Shown piece by piece: positions 1 to 9,448 of a stretch of 64,000 nucleotides of DNA (its first letter is position 1; each line of letters opens with the position of its first letter). The position numbers and the translations under genes are program-made. The stretch is from Aurantiochytrium sp. KH105 (lineage: Eukaryota > Sar > Bigyra > Thraustochytrida > Thraustochytriidae), in the NCBI GenBank assembly GCA_003116975.1, contig BGKB01000044.1:818940-882939 (forward strand), read 5' to 3'. The notes beneath the pieces are model-generated. The model was given only the letters and a program-made list of their open reading frames with translations. It was not told the origin of the DNA and made no database searches.

Positions 1-837
1 TCGTGGTTGTGAGCTGCGGCACCCTGCGACCCATCCGAGTGATGGTCCGCCATGGCGAGCCTGCCTCTGCGCTACGCCCGAGCGGGCGACCGAGCAATCC
101 AGGCACGCCAGCGGGCCGCCTTTCCTCGTCTCAGCCCCGAACGACCGCGCCGCGCAGCCTGGGCCGTGCGCGCGCCGGCCGTCGTGAGACTCGAGATTTG
201 CTGATGGTCCTGGCCGGCGAATCCTATCTTCTCCCTTCCTTGTGGGTAGGGAGGCGGGAATCTCCACTTGTGGCGCCATTCCCGACTATCCGCGCGCGCG
301 GTCTGCACTTGCCGCCGCTTTGTTCCACTTTCCCGGATCCATGTTGGGACGAGCCGCCGCAGGCGCACTTGCGGCCGCGCATACCCCACTTGCGGCCGCG
401 CATAACCCACTTGCGCGGCGGGAAGTCCGCAGTGCTGGCCGGGCGGGCGCAGGAAAGGCGAGCAGGGCAGAGCAAAGAGCAGAGCAGCGCGAGCAGAGCA
501 GGAACAAGGAGGCCGCGCCCGCGACGGACGACTCGCGCGCAGACGCGGGCGGGGGGGCGGGCGAGCTGCGCGTGGAGGCGCGGCGGGCGGAGGCGCGCGC
601 GCGGCCCAAGTCGTGGCACCGAGCGCCCCGCGGCGGCCCGGCGCGGCGCGCGCCGGGAGGCGCTGGGCGCAGATTGGACAAGTCGGGTTTAAATTTCCCT
701 TCCCTTCCCTTGCCTTCACGACCTCCCGAGCGCGCGACGCGAGGGAGAAGAAGAGGGCCGAGCCGAGGCGGGCCCGGGGGCGCGGCGAGGAGAAGATCGA
801 CGAGCAGAGGCGGGCGTAAACGATTCCTGGATCCACA
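1..837. other. GC-rich upstream region of the bZIP gene
   Basis: No credible gene is visible; overlapping open frames on both strands are Arg/Ala/Pro-rich, as expected from GC-rich DNA without stops. A 21-bp tandem repeat, beginning CACTTGCGGCCGCG, occupies about 366-420 in 2.6 copies. The last 100-150 bases before 838 are purine-rich and are probably the 5' leader of the bZIP gene. Confidence 0.5.
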
Positions 838-2808
838 ATGTCTGGAGACGCGCACAAGACCGAGACGGATGACCTCGGGGAAGGTCTCCTCATTGACGGC
901 GACGATGACCTCCTCGACTACTTTCTGGGCAACGAGGGCGGTGGAGATGGCATCGACCTTGACTTGAAAGGCCTTCCGCCACTTAGCATGGACGAAGTCA
1001 ATGATGGCATGGCAGGCCTGCTGCGTGGCGAGGGGTCTGGGGCGAGCCTCTCTGCCGAGGGCGGATTCGACCCTTCCTTCGGAGCAGGCCCGTACGCTTC
1101 TCAGCAGCAACATCAGCAGCAACAGCAACAGCAGCAGGCCCCGCTGCATGGTCAAGCACAGGCACAGACTCAGGGTCAGCAACATGCTTCCTCACACCAA
1201 GGCACAGGTGGACCTCAGGGGGCCAGCTCCATGTCTGCGGCGACCATGTCGTCGATGCCATACAGTAGCCCTCCGATGTCGTCACAGCCGACAGCTGCTT
1301 CCTGGGCCTCACAGCAACAGCAGCAACACCAACAGCAACGGACAGCGGCGTCATGGAATCAGGGCGGCGGCCAGCAGGCCCCAATGGCATCCTCAGCTTA
1401 CAGGCCCGGATACCCTGGTAGCAGCGGCCTCGGCGCAAGGCAAGCTCCGGTTTCGATGCGAGGTATGACTGGCGCATCGGGACGTGGTGCGCGTCAGTTT
1501 GTCCCTGGACAGTCTCCAGGAAGCCGTGGAGCGACGCCTGCAGCCATGAATTCAGCTGCCGCCGCATCCGCGGCTACAGCCGCGTCATTGGGCTCGTCAA
1601 CGATGCACCCGTCGGCCGCTTCTGCAGCGCCAACGGCAAGCGCGGGGGCGCCTGGGCGGCGACCTGCCACTGTAGGCCCTGGACCTGCGGGTAGACAAGG
1701 GCCAGGCATGCACATCAAGGAAGAGACAAAAGTGCCAACCGGTGCGCGGGGTGCCTCTGGAACTGCCACTGCTGCCGCCGTCGCTGCTGCCTCTTCCGCC
1801 TCGAACGCTAGCGCGACTCGTAAAGCAGATACTGGATCGAACAGTAGCGGCGAAGCGAAGCCAGGCGCGTCGGAAGAAGAGCAGGAGCGGCACAGACGGC
1901 GTTTGGAACGGAATCGCGAGTCGGCGCGCTTGAGTCGGCGGCGCAAGAAGGAAAATCTCGAGCTGCTAGAGAACCGCGTGTCGCGTCTGACCGCTGAGCT
2001 TGACGAGCTACGTCGGCGGCATCTCGAGGAGGCGAACCAGGCGCTGCAAGACCGCAGACAAGGTCTTCTTCGCGATCTCATGTCGCGCATGTCACAGGGC
2101 AGCATTGGCGGTGACGCTTTGCGAGGCCAGCTTCATAGCATTCTTCAAGAGACTGGACCCTCGTGTTCCGAGCGCAGAGCAATGTTGGAGCATCACTACA
2201 AGCACCTCTTTAATCTGATTCTGCCTCCCTACACAAAGTTCTTGCTCTGGATGATGAACCAGGGTGAGGGCTTTTTCCAGGACGGACCCGTGAACAAGGT
2301 CCCCGCAGATCAGTCGGGAGCTCACAATGGCAAGGGCCGCAAGGCAGACACGCGCGCGCTGTGGTCTCTTATTTGCACGGAATTGAGCTTGAGCCAGGAG
2401 CAGCAGGAAAAACTGCGCGTGAACTACAAGACACAGGACAAGGCACAGACCAGGGACGAGCGTGAGCGCCTGAGTCTTTGTACCATGTACCTTGAAAAGT
2501 TACGGAGCAACATTGCAACGCGTACCAAGGCCGTCGAGACGCATACCCATACGCTTTTCAACATTCTCTCCCCAGAGCAGGCCGTCAAGTATGTGAACTG
2601 GGTAGAAACGAACCGTGCCGAGCTCGACGCTTGCGGCGTGGGCGACGCCATGATCTTTGACCAGTTCTTAAGCGCGCAGCAAGGCAGTTCCAACAGCGGC
2701 CCAAGTGCGCTCAACGAGCCCCGATTTATGCGCGCTAAAGAAGTCCTTCTCAAGCCTGATGAGAGCATGACCCTTGAAGACCTGAACAACCTGCTGGCCA
2801 TTCTCTGA
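838..2808 (+). CDS. bZIP transcription factor with large C-terminal helical region
   Basis: This 656-residue protein is a probable nuclear sequence-specific DNA-binding regulator. Its N-terminus is acidic (ending about residue 45, with a DDDLLDYFLGNE stretch), which could be an activation segment. It is followed by long Gln-, Ala- and Ser-rich low-complexity sequence with CAG/CAA tracts. The bZIP domain lies at about residues 346-402. Its basic region contains RNRESARLSRRRKK (the N-x2-S-A-x2-S-R signature), followed by a short leucine-type heptad zipper. After it, residues about 435-635 are well ordered and rich in helix-forming residues, including HYKHLFNLILPPYTKFLLWM and a later LSPEQAVKYVNWVE segment. 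That C-terminal part looks conserved rather than disordered, but I cannot name its fold. The start is the first ATG of the frame, in context CACAATGT. The next gene converges on it 260 bases downstream. Confidence 0.85.
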   Translation: MSGDAHKTETDDLGEGLLIDGDDDLLDYFLGNEGGGDGIDLDLKGLPPLSMDEVNDGMAGLLRGEGSGASLSAEGGFDPSFGAGPYASQQQHQQQQQQQQAPLHGQAQAQTQGQQHASSHQGTGGPQGASSMSAATMSSMPYSSPPMSSQPTAASWASQQQQQHQQQRTAASWNQGGGQQAPMASSAYRPGYPGSSGLGARQAPVSMRGMTGASGRGARQFVPGQSPGSRGATPAAMNSAAAASAATAASLGSSTMHPSAASAAPTASAGAPGRRPATVGPGPAGRQGPGMHIKEETKVPTGARGASGTATAAAVAAASSASNASATRKADTGSNSSGEAKPGASEEEQERHRRRLERNRESARLSRRRKKENLELLENRVSRLTAELDELRRRHLEEANQALQDRRQGLLRDLMSRMSQGSIGGDALRGQLHSILQETGPSCSERRAMLEHHYKHLFNLILPPYTKFLLWMMNQGEGFFQDGPVNKVPADQSGAHNGKGRKADTRALWSLICTELSLSQEQQEKLRVNYKTQDKAQTRDERERLSLCTMYLEKLRSNIATRTKAVETHTHTLFNILSPEQAVKYVNWVETNRAELDACGVGDAMIFDQFLSAQQGSSNSGPSALNEPRFMRAKEVLLKPDESMTLEDLNNLLAIL

Positions 2809-3068
2809 GCACCCCACCCCAAAGCAATAGGTCGAAATGAGTGGTTATACATACTTTTCTATACAATAATGGAATTATTGACAGTCCATCGTCACGTGAT
2901 TCCCTTGACAATGCCTTTTTTTGTCCATTGCTTGATCGAGTGCGCGCAAACAATTGCCTCTTTTCACTTCCTCCCCTCGTTACCGACTGGCAAGGGTTGG
3001 AGGTGCTTTGACTGTGAGACCATTTTCGGGACACGGGACAGGCGAGCCTTGGGCTCGTCTCACTGTTA

Positions 3069-4283
3069 TTAGTTCGCTTCTTGCCACGAGTAACCGCAAG
3101 CGGGACAGCGAAATCGAGTGTACGAAGAGTCGACCTTTTCCTTGTTGCCGTAAATTTCAGCCTTGGTGCTCTCCGGCCGCGAGGACGCCAGAGAGAGCTT
3201 AATGATGCCCTGCGAGTTCTCACAATGCGGACACTGGGCGTCGTCGACGATGCTCTTGCTCGCCAGAGCCTCCTCTGTGGAGACGACGCGGTGCTGCTCG
3301 AAAACCTCTGCTTGCGCGCGTTCTAACTTGGCCCGGCTTTCTGGGTCCATCAGTGCCGCCTCGTCCATTTTGACGAGGTCCGCTGCCGAAAGCGTCCCGG
3401 TGATGATGTTGCGTCGCAAAGGCTCATTTGCTGCGATGCGCAGGTTGTGGAGCAAAGTGCGCATCTTTGGCTTGTAGGCATTCTGATTCTGGTGCAAATG
3501 CATGAAGAGTGCGTTCTCAATATCGAGAGCCGCTTTTCCAGCGTCAAAACGAGCCGTATCTACGTCTTGCAAGAGCGCGTTGGCCACGAGCTCGGCTGCA
3601 TTCCTGCGCCAAGCCTCCATGGGAACGTGTGCCTGGCCGAGGAGTTCTTCGCCAGTAGGTTTCCAGACGCGACTTCGCGTCGCGGAGGCATTCGTCGCAG
3701 TGGCGCGCGGTGCAGACGATTGCGCTTTCCGTGTTCCCGTGGCGCTCGCAGGCGGCTCGGGGTCCGAAAGTTTGCGTCCTGTCTGCTTGCGATGAAGCAT
3801 CTTCAGCTGCCATTCGTAGAGCTTGTCGACATCGACGGTGCCGACCTTGGAGATACCAGCGTCCCGTCGCGGAGCAGCGGTGGCTGTTTGTTGCGTGGTA
3901 TTTTGCTTCATCGCTGCGCCATGCGCTTCCTTAACGAGCTCTTTGTGGAGAGCGCCGGACGCGACCTTTTCACGGCGATCACGCTGGTCCTTGATACGCT
4001 GGAGCTCGTCCTCCATGTCATGGCCGATTTCGGCGAGCATCTCGCGCACGAGGTCCTCTGCTGTCCTTCGCTGGCGCTTGAGTGCGCGTGTTGAGAGTAC
4101 GCGAGCCTGGCTTGCGAGTGCTTGTTGCTGGTCTTGGCCCTCATTGACGCCCGAAGCGTCTCGCGCCGCGAACGCGCTGCCATAATAATGTACGAGGCAA
4201 AACGCGTGCGCCTTGCCCTCGTGCGAGCCCAGCACGCAGACCTCTTCGGAGCACCCGCGCGCCGCGCACGTGTCGGCCGCCAT
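3069..4283 (-). CDS. TFIIS-like protein: central domain plus variant zinc ribbon
   Basis: This 404-residue protein is related to RNA polymerase II elongation factor TFIIS. A Cys/His cluster at the N-terminus (C6, C11, C16, C29, H32) suggests a small zinc-binding module in place of the usual TFIIS LW domain. A basic, charged linker follows. A TFIIS central-type helical domain lies at about 226-330 (ALDIENALFMHL, then KMRTLLHNLR and NEPLRRNIITG). The C-terminal zinc ribbon is C-x2-C-x38-C-x2-C, ending CPACGYSWQEAN. The spacer is longer than in TFIIS, and the DE dyad expected in the ribbon hairpin is not visible: KVDSSYTRFRC stands where RSADEPMTTF would be. I chose ATG at 4283 because the Cys cluster begins there; 68 further in-frame codons upstream look non-conserved. 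Transcript cleavage activity is therefore doubtful, and a Bye1/PHF3-like role is possible. Confidence 0.75.
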   Translation of the reverse strand: MAADTCAARGCSEEVCVLGSHEGKAHAFCLVHYYGSAFAARDASGVNEGQDQQQALASQARVLSTRALKRQRRTAEDLVREMLAEIGHDMEDELQRIKDQRDRREKVASGALHKELVKEAHGAAMKQNTTQQTATAAPRRDAGISKVGTVDVDKLYEWQLKMLHRKQTGRKLSDPEPPASATGTRKAQSSAPRATATNASATRSRVWKPTGEELLGQAHVPMEAWRRNAAELVANALLQDVDTARFDAGKAALDIENALFMHLHQNQNAYKPKMRTLLHNLRIAANEPLRRNIITGTLSAADLVKMDEAALMDPESRAKLERAQAEVFEQHRVVSTEEALASKSIVDDAQCPHCENSQGIIKLSLASSRPESTKAEIYGNKEKVDSSYTRFRCPACGYSWQEAN

Positions 4284-4762
4284 TCTCGTCGTTGTCGAAG
4301 CTCTCCCTTTGTGGAAATGGTTTTGCAACAGTGACTCGAGGAGGGTCACTGACTGTGAGTGGCCGAGAGCGCCTGATTGATTACCAACAGGCGGGCTCTC
4401 GTGCAGTGCGAGTGCGTGGTTCGATGAAGAAATGCGCCAACGACTTGGCTGGCGGGGAGGAAAAGAAAACCTTGCACTTGATGTCAAAGTCCAATGTTCT
4501 CTCTAATACCATGAAAAATGCTTTTGAAAGAAGGCCAGTTGCTTGATTCAACGTTTGCTTGATTCAACGTTTGCTTGATTCAACGTTTTGAGCAGAAGCA
4601 GAGTGCTGAGGCAAGCTTGAAACCAGCGAAAGAAAACGGTCGTCAAACATCCAAATAATCCCGGCTGTAAAGAAATATATATCGTTTAGTTTGGGGAGCA
4701 CAAGGTCAGGAGGAAAAAATCGCGTCGCGTTATATCGCATTTGCATTCGCATTCGCATTTGC
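4284..4762. other. Intergenic region between PEX7 and the TFIIS-like gene
   Basis: The two genes are co-oriented on the minus strand, so this holds the PEX7 3' end and the promoter and leader of the TFIIS-like gene. It contains an exact three-copy 16-bp repeat (4541-4588) and an alternating GCATTTGCATTCGCATTC run near 4739-4763. No gene is seen. Confidence 0.5.
4541..4588. repeat. Three exact copies of a 16-bp unit
   Basis: GCTTGATTCAACGTTT is repeated three times without mismatch (4541-4556, 4557-4572, 4573-4588). It lies upstream of the TFIIS-like gene and downstream of PEX7. Confidence 0.95.
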
Positions 4763-5827
4763 TCATCTTGGGCCTCCACCTTGCAAAGTTGGCGGGAGTC
4801 CCGGACGCTTGGGAGGGGGAGGAATGCGAGGAGGTGGACCTTGCGTGTAATCAAATACGCACACGTGCTCGTCCCAAGATGCAGAAACAATCGTGTTGGG
4901 TCGAAAGAGACTAAAGTCCAGCCCCATGACAAACTCGGAATGCTGCTGACAGCGCATCACGAGGGCGTCCTCACGGTCCATGCGCCAGAGATTGACAGAC
5001 ATATCATAGGAAGAGCTGGCGATAAGGTTTGCGTCATGCGGAGAGAACTTGAGCCTCCGCACAGCAAAGTCGTGGCCAGCCAAGACAGAAATGGGTTTCT
5101 GCGGATTGCGCACATCAAAGACGCGAATGGTGCGGTCCACGGAACCGCTAGCAAAGAGAAACTCGTTGTACTTGTTCCAGTCGACGGTGAGAACTTCGTT
5201 CTCGTGAGCATGGACAGTAGTCGCGCTGTGCGGCTGGTTGATGTCAAACACTTTGACGGTGCTGTCCGCAGAGCACGAAATGCAGAGGTTCGGGTGTCGA
5301 GGTGACCACTGGCAGTTATATACGCTGCCCATGTGCTCGGCAAAGGTCCGCACGGCCATGGGGGCATTTGGGTCCCAGAGCTTGATGGTACCGTCCCAAC
5401 TCGCGGAAACGAAGGAGGCCTTAGTGACAAGATTCCAGTCGACCGAGGCGCACTCTTGCGTATGCTCCTTGAAATTGCGGATAGGAAAGCCGTCTGTACT
5501 GTTGAGGTCCCAGAGCTTGATGGAGCCGTCGCCGGAAGCGCTGGCGAGCTGGTTCTCGTTGGCCTCGTTCCACGAGCAATCGTATAGGCCATCCTGCGTG
5601 TCAAAGTGGCGCACGATTTGCGCGCTGCCGCCGGGGCCGACCCGCGCCACATACTGGCGTCCGTTCCCTACAATGCCAAAGTACTGCGAGGACGCCACGG
5701 CGACGAGCCCGTCGTGAAAGGGGCTAAACTCCGCGGCGTAGTTGTTGAACCCCTCGGTGCGCAGCAGGGCCACGCCGCCGCCCGCGGGGGCGCCCGGTCC
5801 GCCGGGCATACCCGGCATGATCGCCAT
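4763..5827 (-). CDS. PEX7: Peroxin-7, PTS2 receptor (WD40 protein)
   Basis: This 354-residue WD40 protein matches PEX7, the cytosolic receptor that binds N-terminal PTS2 nonapeptides and carries the cargo, with a co-receptor, to the peroxisomal docking complex. The N-terminal FNNYAAEFSPFHDGLVAVASSQ, the FDTQDGLYDCSWNE blade and the repeated ASGDGSIKLWDL, SASWDGTIKLWD, SADSTVKVFDI, SGSVDRTIRVFDV and SSSYDMSVNLW blades are in the PEX7 order. VMGLDFSLFRPNTIVSASWDE near the C-terminus is also typical. The protein ends in a Pro/Gly tail. The ATG at 5827 gives a short Gly/Pro leader of about 20 residues before the first blade. About 540 bases separate it from the divergent RIOX-like gene. Its presence implies a working PTS2 pathway, which is relevant to the PTS2-like motifs on the GMC enzymes in this window. 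Confidence 0.92.
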   Translation of the reverse strand: MAIMPGMPGGPGAPAGGGVALLRTEGFNNYAAEFSPFHDGLVAVASSQYFGIVGNGRQYVARVGPGGSAQIVRHFDTQDGLYDCSWNEANENQLASASGDGSIKLWDLNSTDGFPIRNFKEHTQECASVDWNLVTKASFVSASWDGTIKLWDPNAPMAVRTFAEHMGSVYNCQWSPRHPNLCISCSADSTVKVFDINQPHSATTVHAHENEVLTVDWNKYNEFLFASGSVDRTIRVFDVRNPQKPISVLAGHDFAVRRLKFSPHDANLIASSSYDMSVNLWRMDREDALVMRCQQHSEFVMGLDFSLFRPNTIVSASWDEHVCVFDYTQGPPPRIPPPPKRPGLPPTLQGGGPR

Positions 5828-6368
5828 GGTGCGTCCCGCCGTGGCCAGAACGATGCCGCGGACCTGCTTTCTTTCCACGCCCTGACCGGACTTTCCAGCT
5901 CTCCCAAGTGGCGAGGCGCGGCGCGGCGAGGCGACACCCGCGCTTTGCGCGTCTCGAGCGCAGCACAGCAGCCAGAGCACAGCCAGAGCCCGGCAGGCAC
6001 GATCGAAATTTGGCTGCTGCTGCGATTGATATCTCGCCCCGCCGGCCTCGAGCTCAAGCCACGCTTACCCTTGCCGAGCCTCGCCAGCCCCGGCCGCGCG
6101 TCTCCCGCTTGCGTCCGCCTCGCGCCCGAGCAGCCCCGACCAGGCCAGGCCAGCGGGCGCGGCCTCGCTCGCAAGCTTCGCTCGTCTCCGTCTCGGAGCG
6201 CGAAGAACTGGGAATGGGCTTCTAGCCTCTGCCCTGCCCGCTGCGTCGCCTCCGGGCGCGGCAGACCCGGGAAGGAGGCCGCTCCCAGCGCGGCCGCGGC
6301 GTGCACGCGGGCGGAAGGAGCGGCGCGGGGGGCGAGGGAGCGAGGAGGAGCAGGGAGCAGGGAGGGCG
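5828..6368. other. Divergent promoter region of PEX7 and the RIOX-like gene
   Basis: This GC-rich stretch of about 540 bases between two divergent start codons must carry both promoters. I see no TATA-like box or repeat that I would call. Open frames running through it are continuations of the flanking frames. Confidence 0.5.
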
Positions 6369-8390
6369 ATGGACGAGGCGGCGCAGAAGCGCAAGCGGCA
6401 GGCGCGCAACCGCAGGCGCGCGGACAAGAAGCGCGCCAAGAAGGTCGCGCTGTACGGCAAGACACCGGTGGCCAGGGCGCTCGAGGAGGGCAGCGACGAG
6501 GGCGGGAGCGGCGGCGAGGAGCAGCAGCAGCAGCGGCAGCGCGGAGCGGAGCAGGCGCGGGCGAGGGCCGGCGCGGAGGGCGGGAAGAAGAACAAGGCGG
6601 CCCTGTCGCTGGCGGCGAGGCTCGCGGCGAGGCAGCAGGAGGAGAAGGCCAAGGCCGCCAGGAAGAAGAAGAAGAAGACGGGCAAGAAGCACGAGCACCA
6701 GGGCGAGGGGGAAGACGAGGAGCCGAATGGCCTGAATCCCGGCAACGAGAATGGTGTCAAGAAGAAGAACAAGAAGAAGGCGGGCGGCAAGTCGGCGAAG
6801 AGCGACGATGCGGCGGCGCCGGGCACCAAAGAAGTCGAGGCAATCTGCGAGGCCGCGGGCGGCGACTTTCGTCTCGCTGGCGAACGTGCGCTGCAGTGGA
6901 TCCTTGGAGGCGCGACGACCGTAGAGGACTTCATGTCCGAGTACTATGAGACCAAACCCCTGCTTGTACGCCGTAATAAGACGGGGCAAACGACCTATTT
7001 CGATGGTCTGTTGGCCAAGACGGATATTGAAAAGGCCCTGCAGGCCGGCAAGTTGCAACACAACCGAGACTTTAGCCTTACAGCGTACCGGGATGGAGCG
7101 CGCAAGACCCTCATGCACGACACAGAGGCTGTCGCGGATGCAAAAGAGGTCATGAGTCTCTTTGGCGAGACACAGGGCGCCTCGGTGCGGCTTTTGCGCC
7201 CGCAAGAACTCAGCAAGACCATCTGGAAGTTGGTGACGCTGATGGAGGGCCTCTTTGGCTGCGGCGGTGGCGCCAACGCATATCTGACGCCCAAGGGCTC
7301 GCAGGGTTTTGCGCCCCACTACGACGATATCGACGCCTTCATCCTGCAGCTTGAAGGTGCCAAGGAGTGGACCGTGTACCATCACTACGAGTCGAAGAAG
7401 AAGAAGAACGATGATGACGACGAAGAAGCAGAGGAGGAGGAGGAGGAAGAAGATGGCAAGGACGACGATGACGAAGAGGACGATGAGGAAGATGAGGGAG
7501 ATGAGGACCCGGACGTTCTCTTCCCGCGGAACCCACGATACTCGAGCAAGGATTTTACCGAGGAGCAAGTAGCCAAGCACCTCAAGGTGGCGATTCACAC
7601 CACGCTCGAGCCAGGCGATGTGCTCTACATTCCGCGCGGCATGGTGCACCATGCACGCTCCAAACTTCGCGAGCACTCGTTGCATGTGACGCTCTCGGTC
7701 GGGCAGCTCAACACGTGGGCCGATTTTATCCGCGAGGCACTTCCCCACGCGATCCAGCGAACGTGCATGGATGACAAGGCCCTTGACTGCGAGCCGCTGC
7801 GACGTAACTTGCCGCGCGAGCTTACTACCTTTATGGGCGTCGTGAACTCGGACCAAGAATCAGATCCACGCAGACATCAGTTTGTGGCAGAGACGATTCG
7901 GCTCATTAGCGAGCATGTCTTACAGAACATCGACTTTGATCTCATCGCTGATCGGATGGGTGTCAAGTTCCAGCACGATAGGCACCAGCCGCTCGGCGTG
8001 CTTGCAGTTCCGCAGGAGGCCTCGATGGCTGTCGAGTCTGTTGCGGATGGTCGTCCCGCAACGGAGGACGATATTCCCGAGGACGAGCTCGAGCAGATCG
8101 ACGTTGACTCTCAGGTTGTCCTTGCGGCCAAGGGCGTTGGAACCCTTACCGTGGAGGGCAATGCGGCTCTTTTTTACCATTCTTGCTTGAACACGCGGAC
8201 GTACCACGCGACGGACTCGCGTGGTCTTGAATTTGAGCTCGAGGACGCCGAAATGTTGGAGCAGATCCTAAACTCGGATCCATCGACCCCGCTCACTGTC
8301 GGCAAGCTCAAGCATCCTGATTCGGACGAGGACAAGTTGCGCGTCGTCCGCTTCCTCGTTCGGGAGCGTGTCCTACTGCTGTGCGACTGA
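6369..8390 (+). CDS. Bifunctional JmjC ribosomal oxygenase (RIOX/NO66-MINA type)
   Basis: This 673-residue protein belongs to the cupin-type Fe(II)/2-oxoglutarate oxygenases that hydroxylate histidines of ribosomal proteins. The first ~150 residues are very basic (RKRQARNRRRADKKRAKK, later KKKKKTGKK), a likely nucleolar localisation region. The JmjC core follows. It includes WILGGATTVEDFMSEYYETKPLLVRR, the metal motif H-x-D in FAPHYDDIDAFILQLEG, and the distal metal His in PGDVLYIPRGMVHHA. A winged-helix-like tail runs to the C-terminus. An acidic/lysine insert (about residues 340-380: poly-Lys, then Asp/Glu runs) sits between the two halves of the metal site. The start is the first ATG of the frame. 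The family assignment is firm, but assignment to NO66 or MINA53 specifically is not. Confidence 0.88.
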   Translation: MDEAAQKRKRQARNRRRADKKRAKKVALYGKTPVARALEEGSDEGGSGGEEQQQQRQRGAEQARARAGAEGGKKNKAALSLAARLAARQQEEKAKAARKKKKKTGKKHEHQGEGEDEEPNGLNPGNENGVKKKNKKKAGGKSAKSDDAAAPGTKEVEAICEAAGGDFRLAGERALQWILGGATTVEDFMSEYYETKPLLVRRNKTGQTTYFDGLLAKTDIEKALQAGKLQHNRDFSLTAYRDGARKTLMHDTEAVADAKEVMSLFGETQGASVRLLRPQELSKTIWKLVTLMEGLFGCGGGANAYLTPKGSQGFAPHYDDIDAFILQLEGAKEWTVYHHYESKKKKNDDDDEEAEEEEEEEDGKDDDDEEDDEEDEGDEDPDVLFPRNPRYSSKDFTEEQVAKHLKVAIHTTLEPGDVLYIPRGMVHHARSKLREHSLHVTLSVGQLNTWADFIREALPHAIQRTCMDDKALDCEPLRRNLPRELTTFMGVVNSDQESDPRRHQFVAETIRLISEHVLQNIDFDLIADRMGVKFQHDRHQPLGVLAVPQEASMAVESVADGRPATEDDIPEDELEQIDVDSQVVLAAKGVGTLTVEGNAALFYHSCLNTRTYHATDSRGLEFELEDAEMLEQILNSDPSTPLTVGKLKHPDSDEDKLRVVRFLVRERVLLLCD

Positions 8391-8482
8391 TCGGACCTTG
8401 CCGATGGTTGAAGAATGAACCATCGTTGCGAAGACCGGAATACGATAGAGACTTTGAATGCCCGAACGAATCGATTGACTGA

Positions 8483-8516
8483 TTGTTGTTGTTGTTGTTG
8501 TTATTGTTGTTGTTGT
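8483..8516 (+). repeat. (TTG)n microsatellite
   Basis: A TTG run with one TTA interruption lies in the short (276-base) space between the RIOX-like gene and the FAM241-like gene. It is probably in the leader or promoter of the latter. Confidence 0.85.
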
Positions 8517-8666
8517 CAACCTCGATGCCTAGCTTGTCTGCGGTGTGCCTTTGCGCATGCGCTGCTTATGCATTGTCAAGCCAGGTATACGACATTGTGC
8601 AGACAGGTGAAGAGCGTTGGAGAAACAAACCTCAATCTTTTCTTCGTCTCTCTTTTCCCTGGAACG

Positions 8667-9448
8667 ATGCCGATTATCATCAACGGCGAGATCGTCCCGG
8701 ATGACGGTACGTGACCTGCAGCGACGACACGGGCGCATGTGAACCTCTCCACGCTTGCGCCGCGCTCTTCCCTGCTCGCGCGCACGCGTTAGCGGTCCAA
8801 CATGGCGGGTAAGGGTGGAATGGCGTGGCGTGGCGTGGCGTGGCGTGGCGTGGCGTGGCGTGGCGTGGCGCGCCGAGGTGAGGCCAAGCTCAGCGGCGGT
8901 GCGCGCCGCGACGAAAAAGACGTACAGCTTTTCTGACCATCTTTGCACGCTTCTCACGCTTGCTTACTCGTTCCTCGGGGCAATCTTATGTGCACATGTT
9001 TTTTACAGATCCCCGTGCTCAATCCATGCGGCGGTCCGGCCAGCCTGGGCCAGCAGCCTCGTCGGGCGGGCGTGGACCCACTGGCCCAGTCTCGGCAAGC
9101 AACTTTTTTGGCAATGGAAATGGCGTTGGGACCACGCCTAGCGGCGCGCAAGGCATGCAAGGCATGCAAGGCATGCCAAACATGCCAAGTGGACCCGATG
9201 GCATTTTTACGCCTTTGAGCAGGCAAATCGGAATCGAGGGTCGCGAGTTCCTAATCCCGAGCATTCTAGGGATGCCCGAGCAGCGATTTCCGCAAATCGT
9301 TGCCCTCATTGCCGTGGTTCTTGCGGTCGTCGCTGGCTGGCACATTGGCCTCGGTTTCTTTGGGCTGTATCTCGTCATTAAGTCTAATCAGGCTCACCAA
9401 CAAGCGCAGAACCAGCAGCAGCAGCAACAGCAGCCACACAGGCCATAG
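8667..9448 (+). CDS. FAM241-family (DUF4605) small membrane protein, two exons
   Basis: Exon 1 is 8667-8706 (MPIIINGEIVPDD plus one base) and exon 2 is 9009-9448, giving 159 residues. The intron 8707-9008 begins GTACGT and ends TTTTTTACAG. Splicing creates PDD-DPRAQS. This matches the N-terminal signature of the metazoan FAM241 proteins (xxxNGxIVxDDDPR), which is the main evidence for the intron. The middle is Gly/Pro/Met-rich with a GMQGMQGMPNMP repeat. One hydrophobic segment (about residues 110-140, IVALIAVVLAVVAGWHIGLG) precedes a Gln-rich tail. FAM241 proteins are small single-span membrane proteins of poorly defined role. The intron contains a (TGGCG)10 minisatellite. Without splicing, exon 2 appears as an ORF with an unrelated N-terminus. 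Confidence 0.8.
8821..8870 (+). repeat. (TGGCG)10 minisatellite inside an intron
   Basis: Ten perfect copies of TGGCG lie within the 302-base intron of the FAM241-like gene. Confidence 0.95.
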
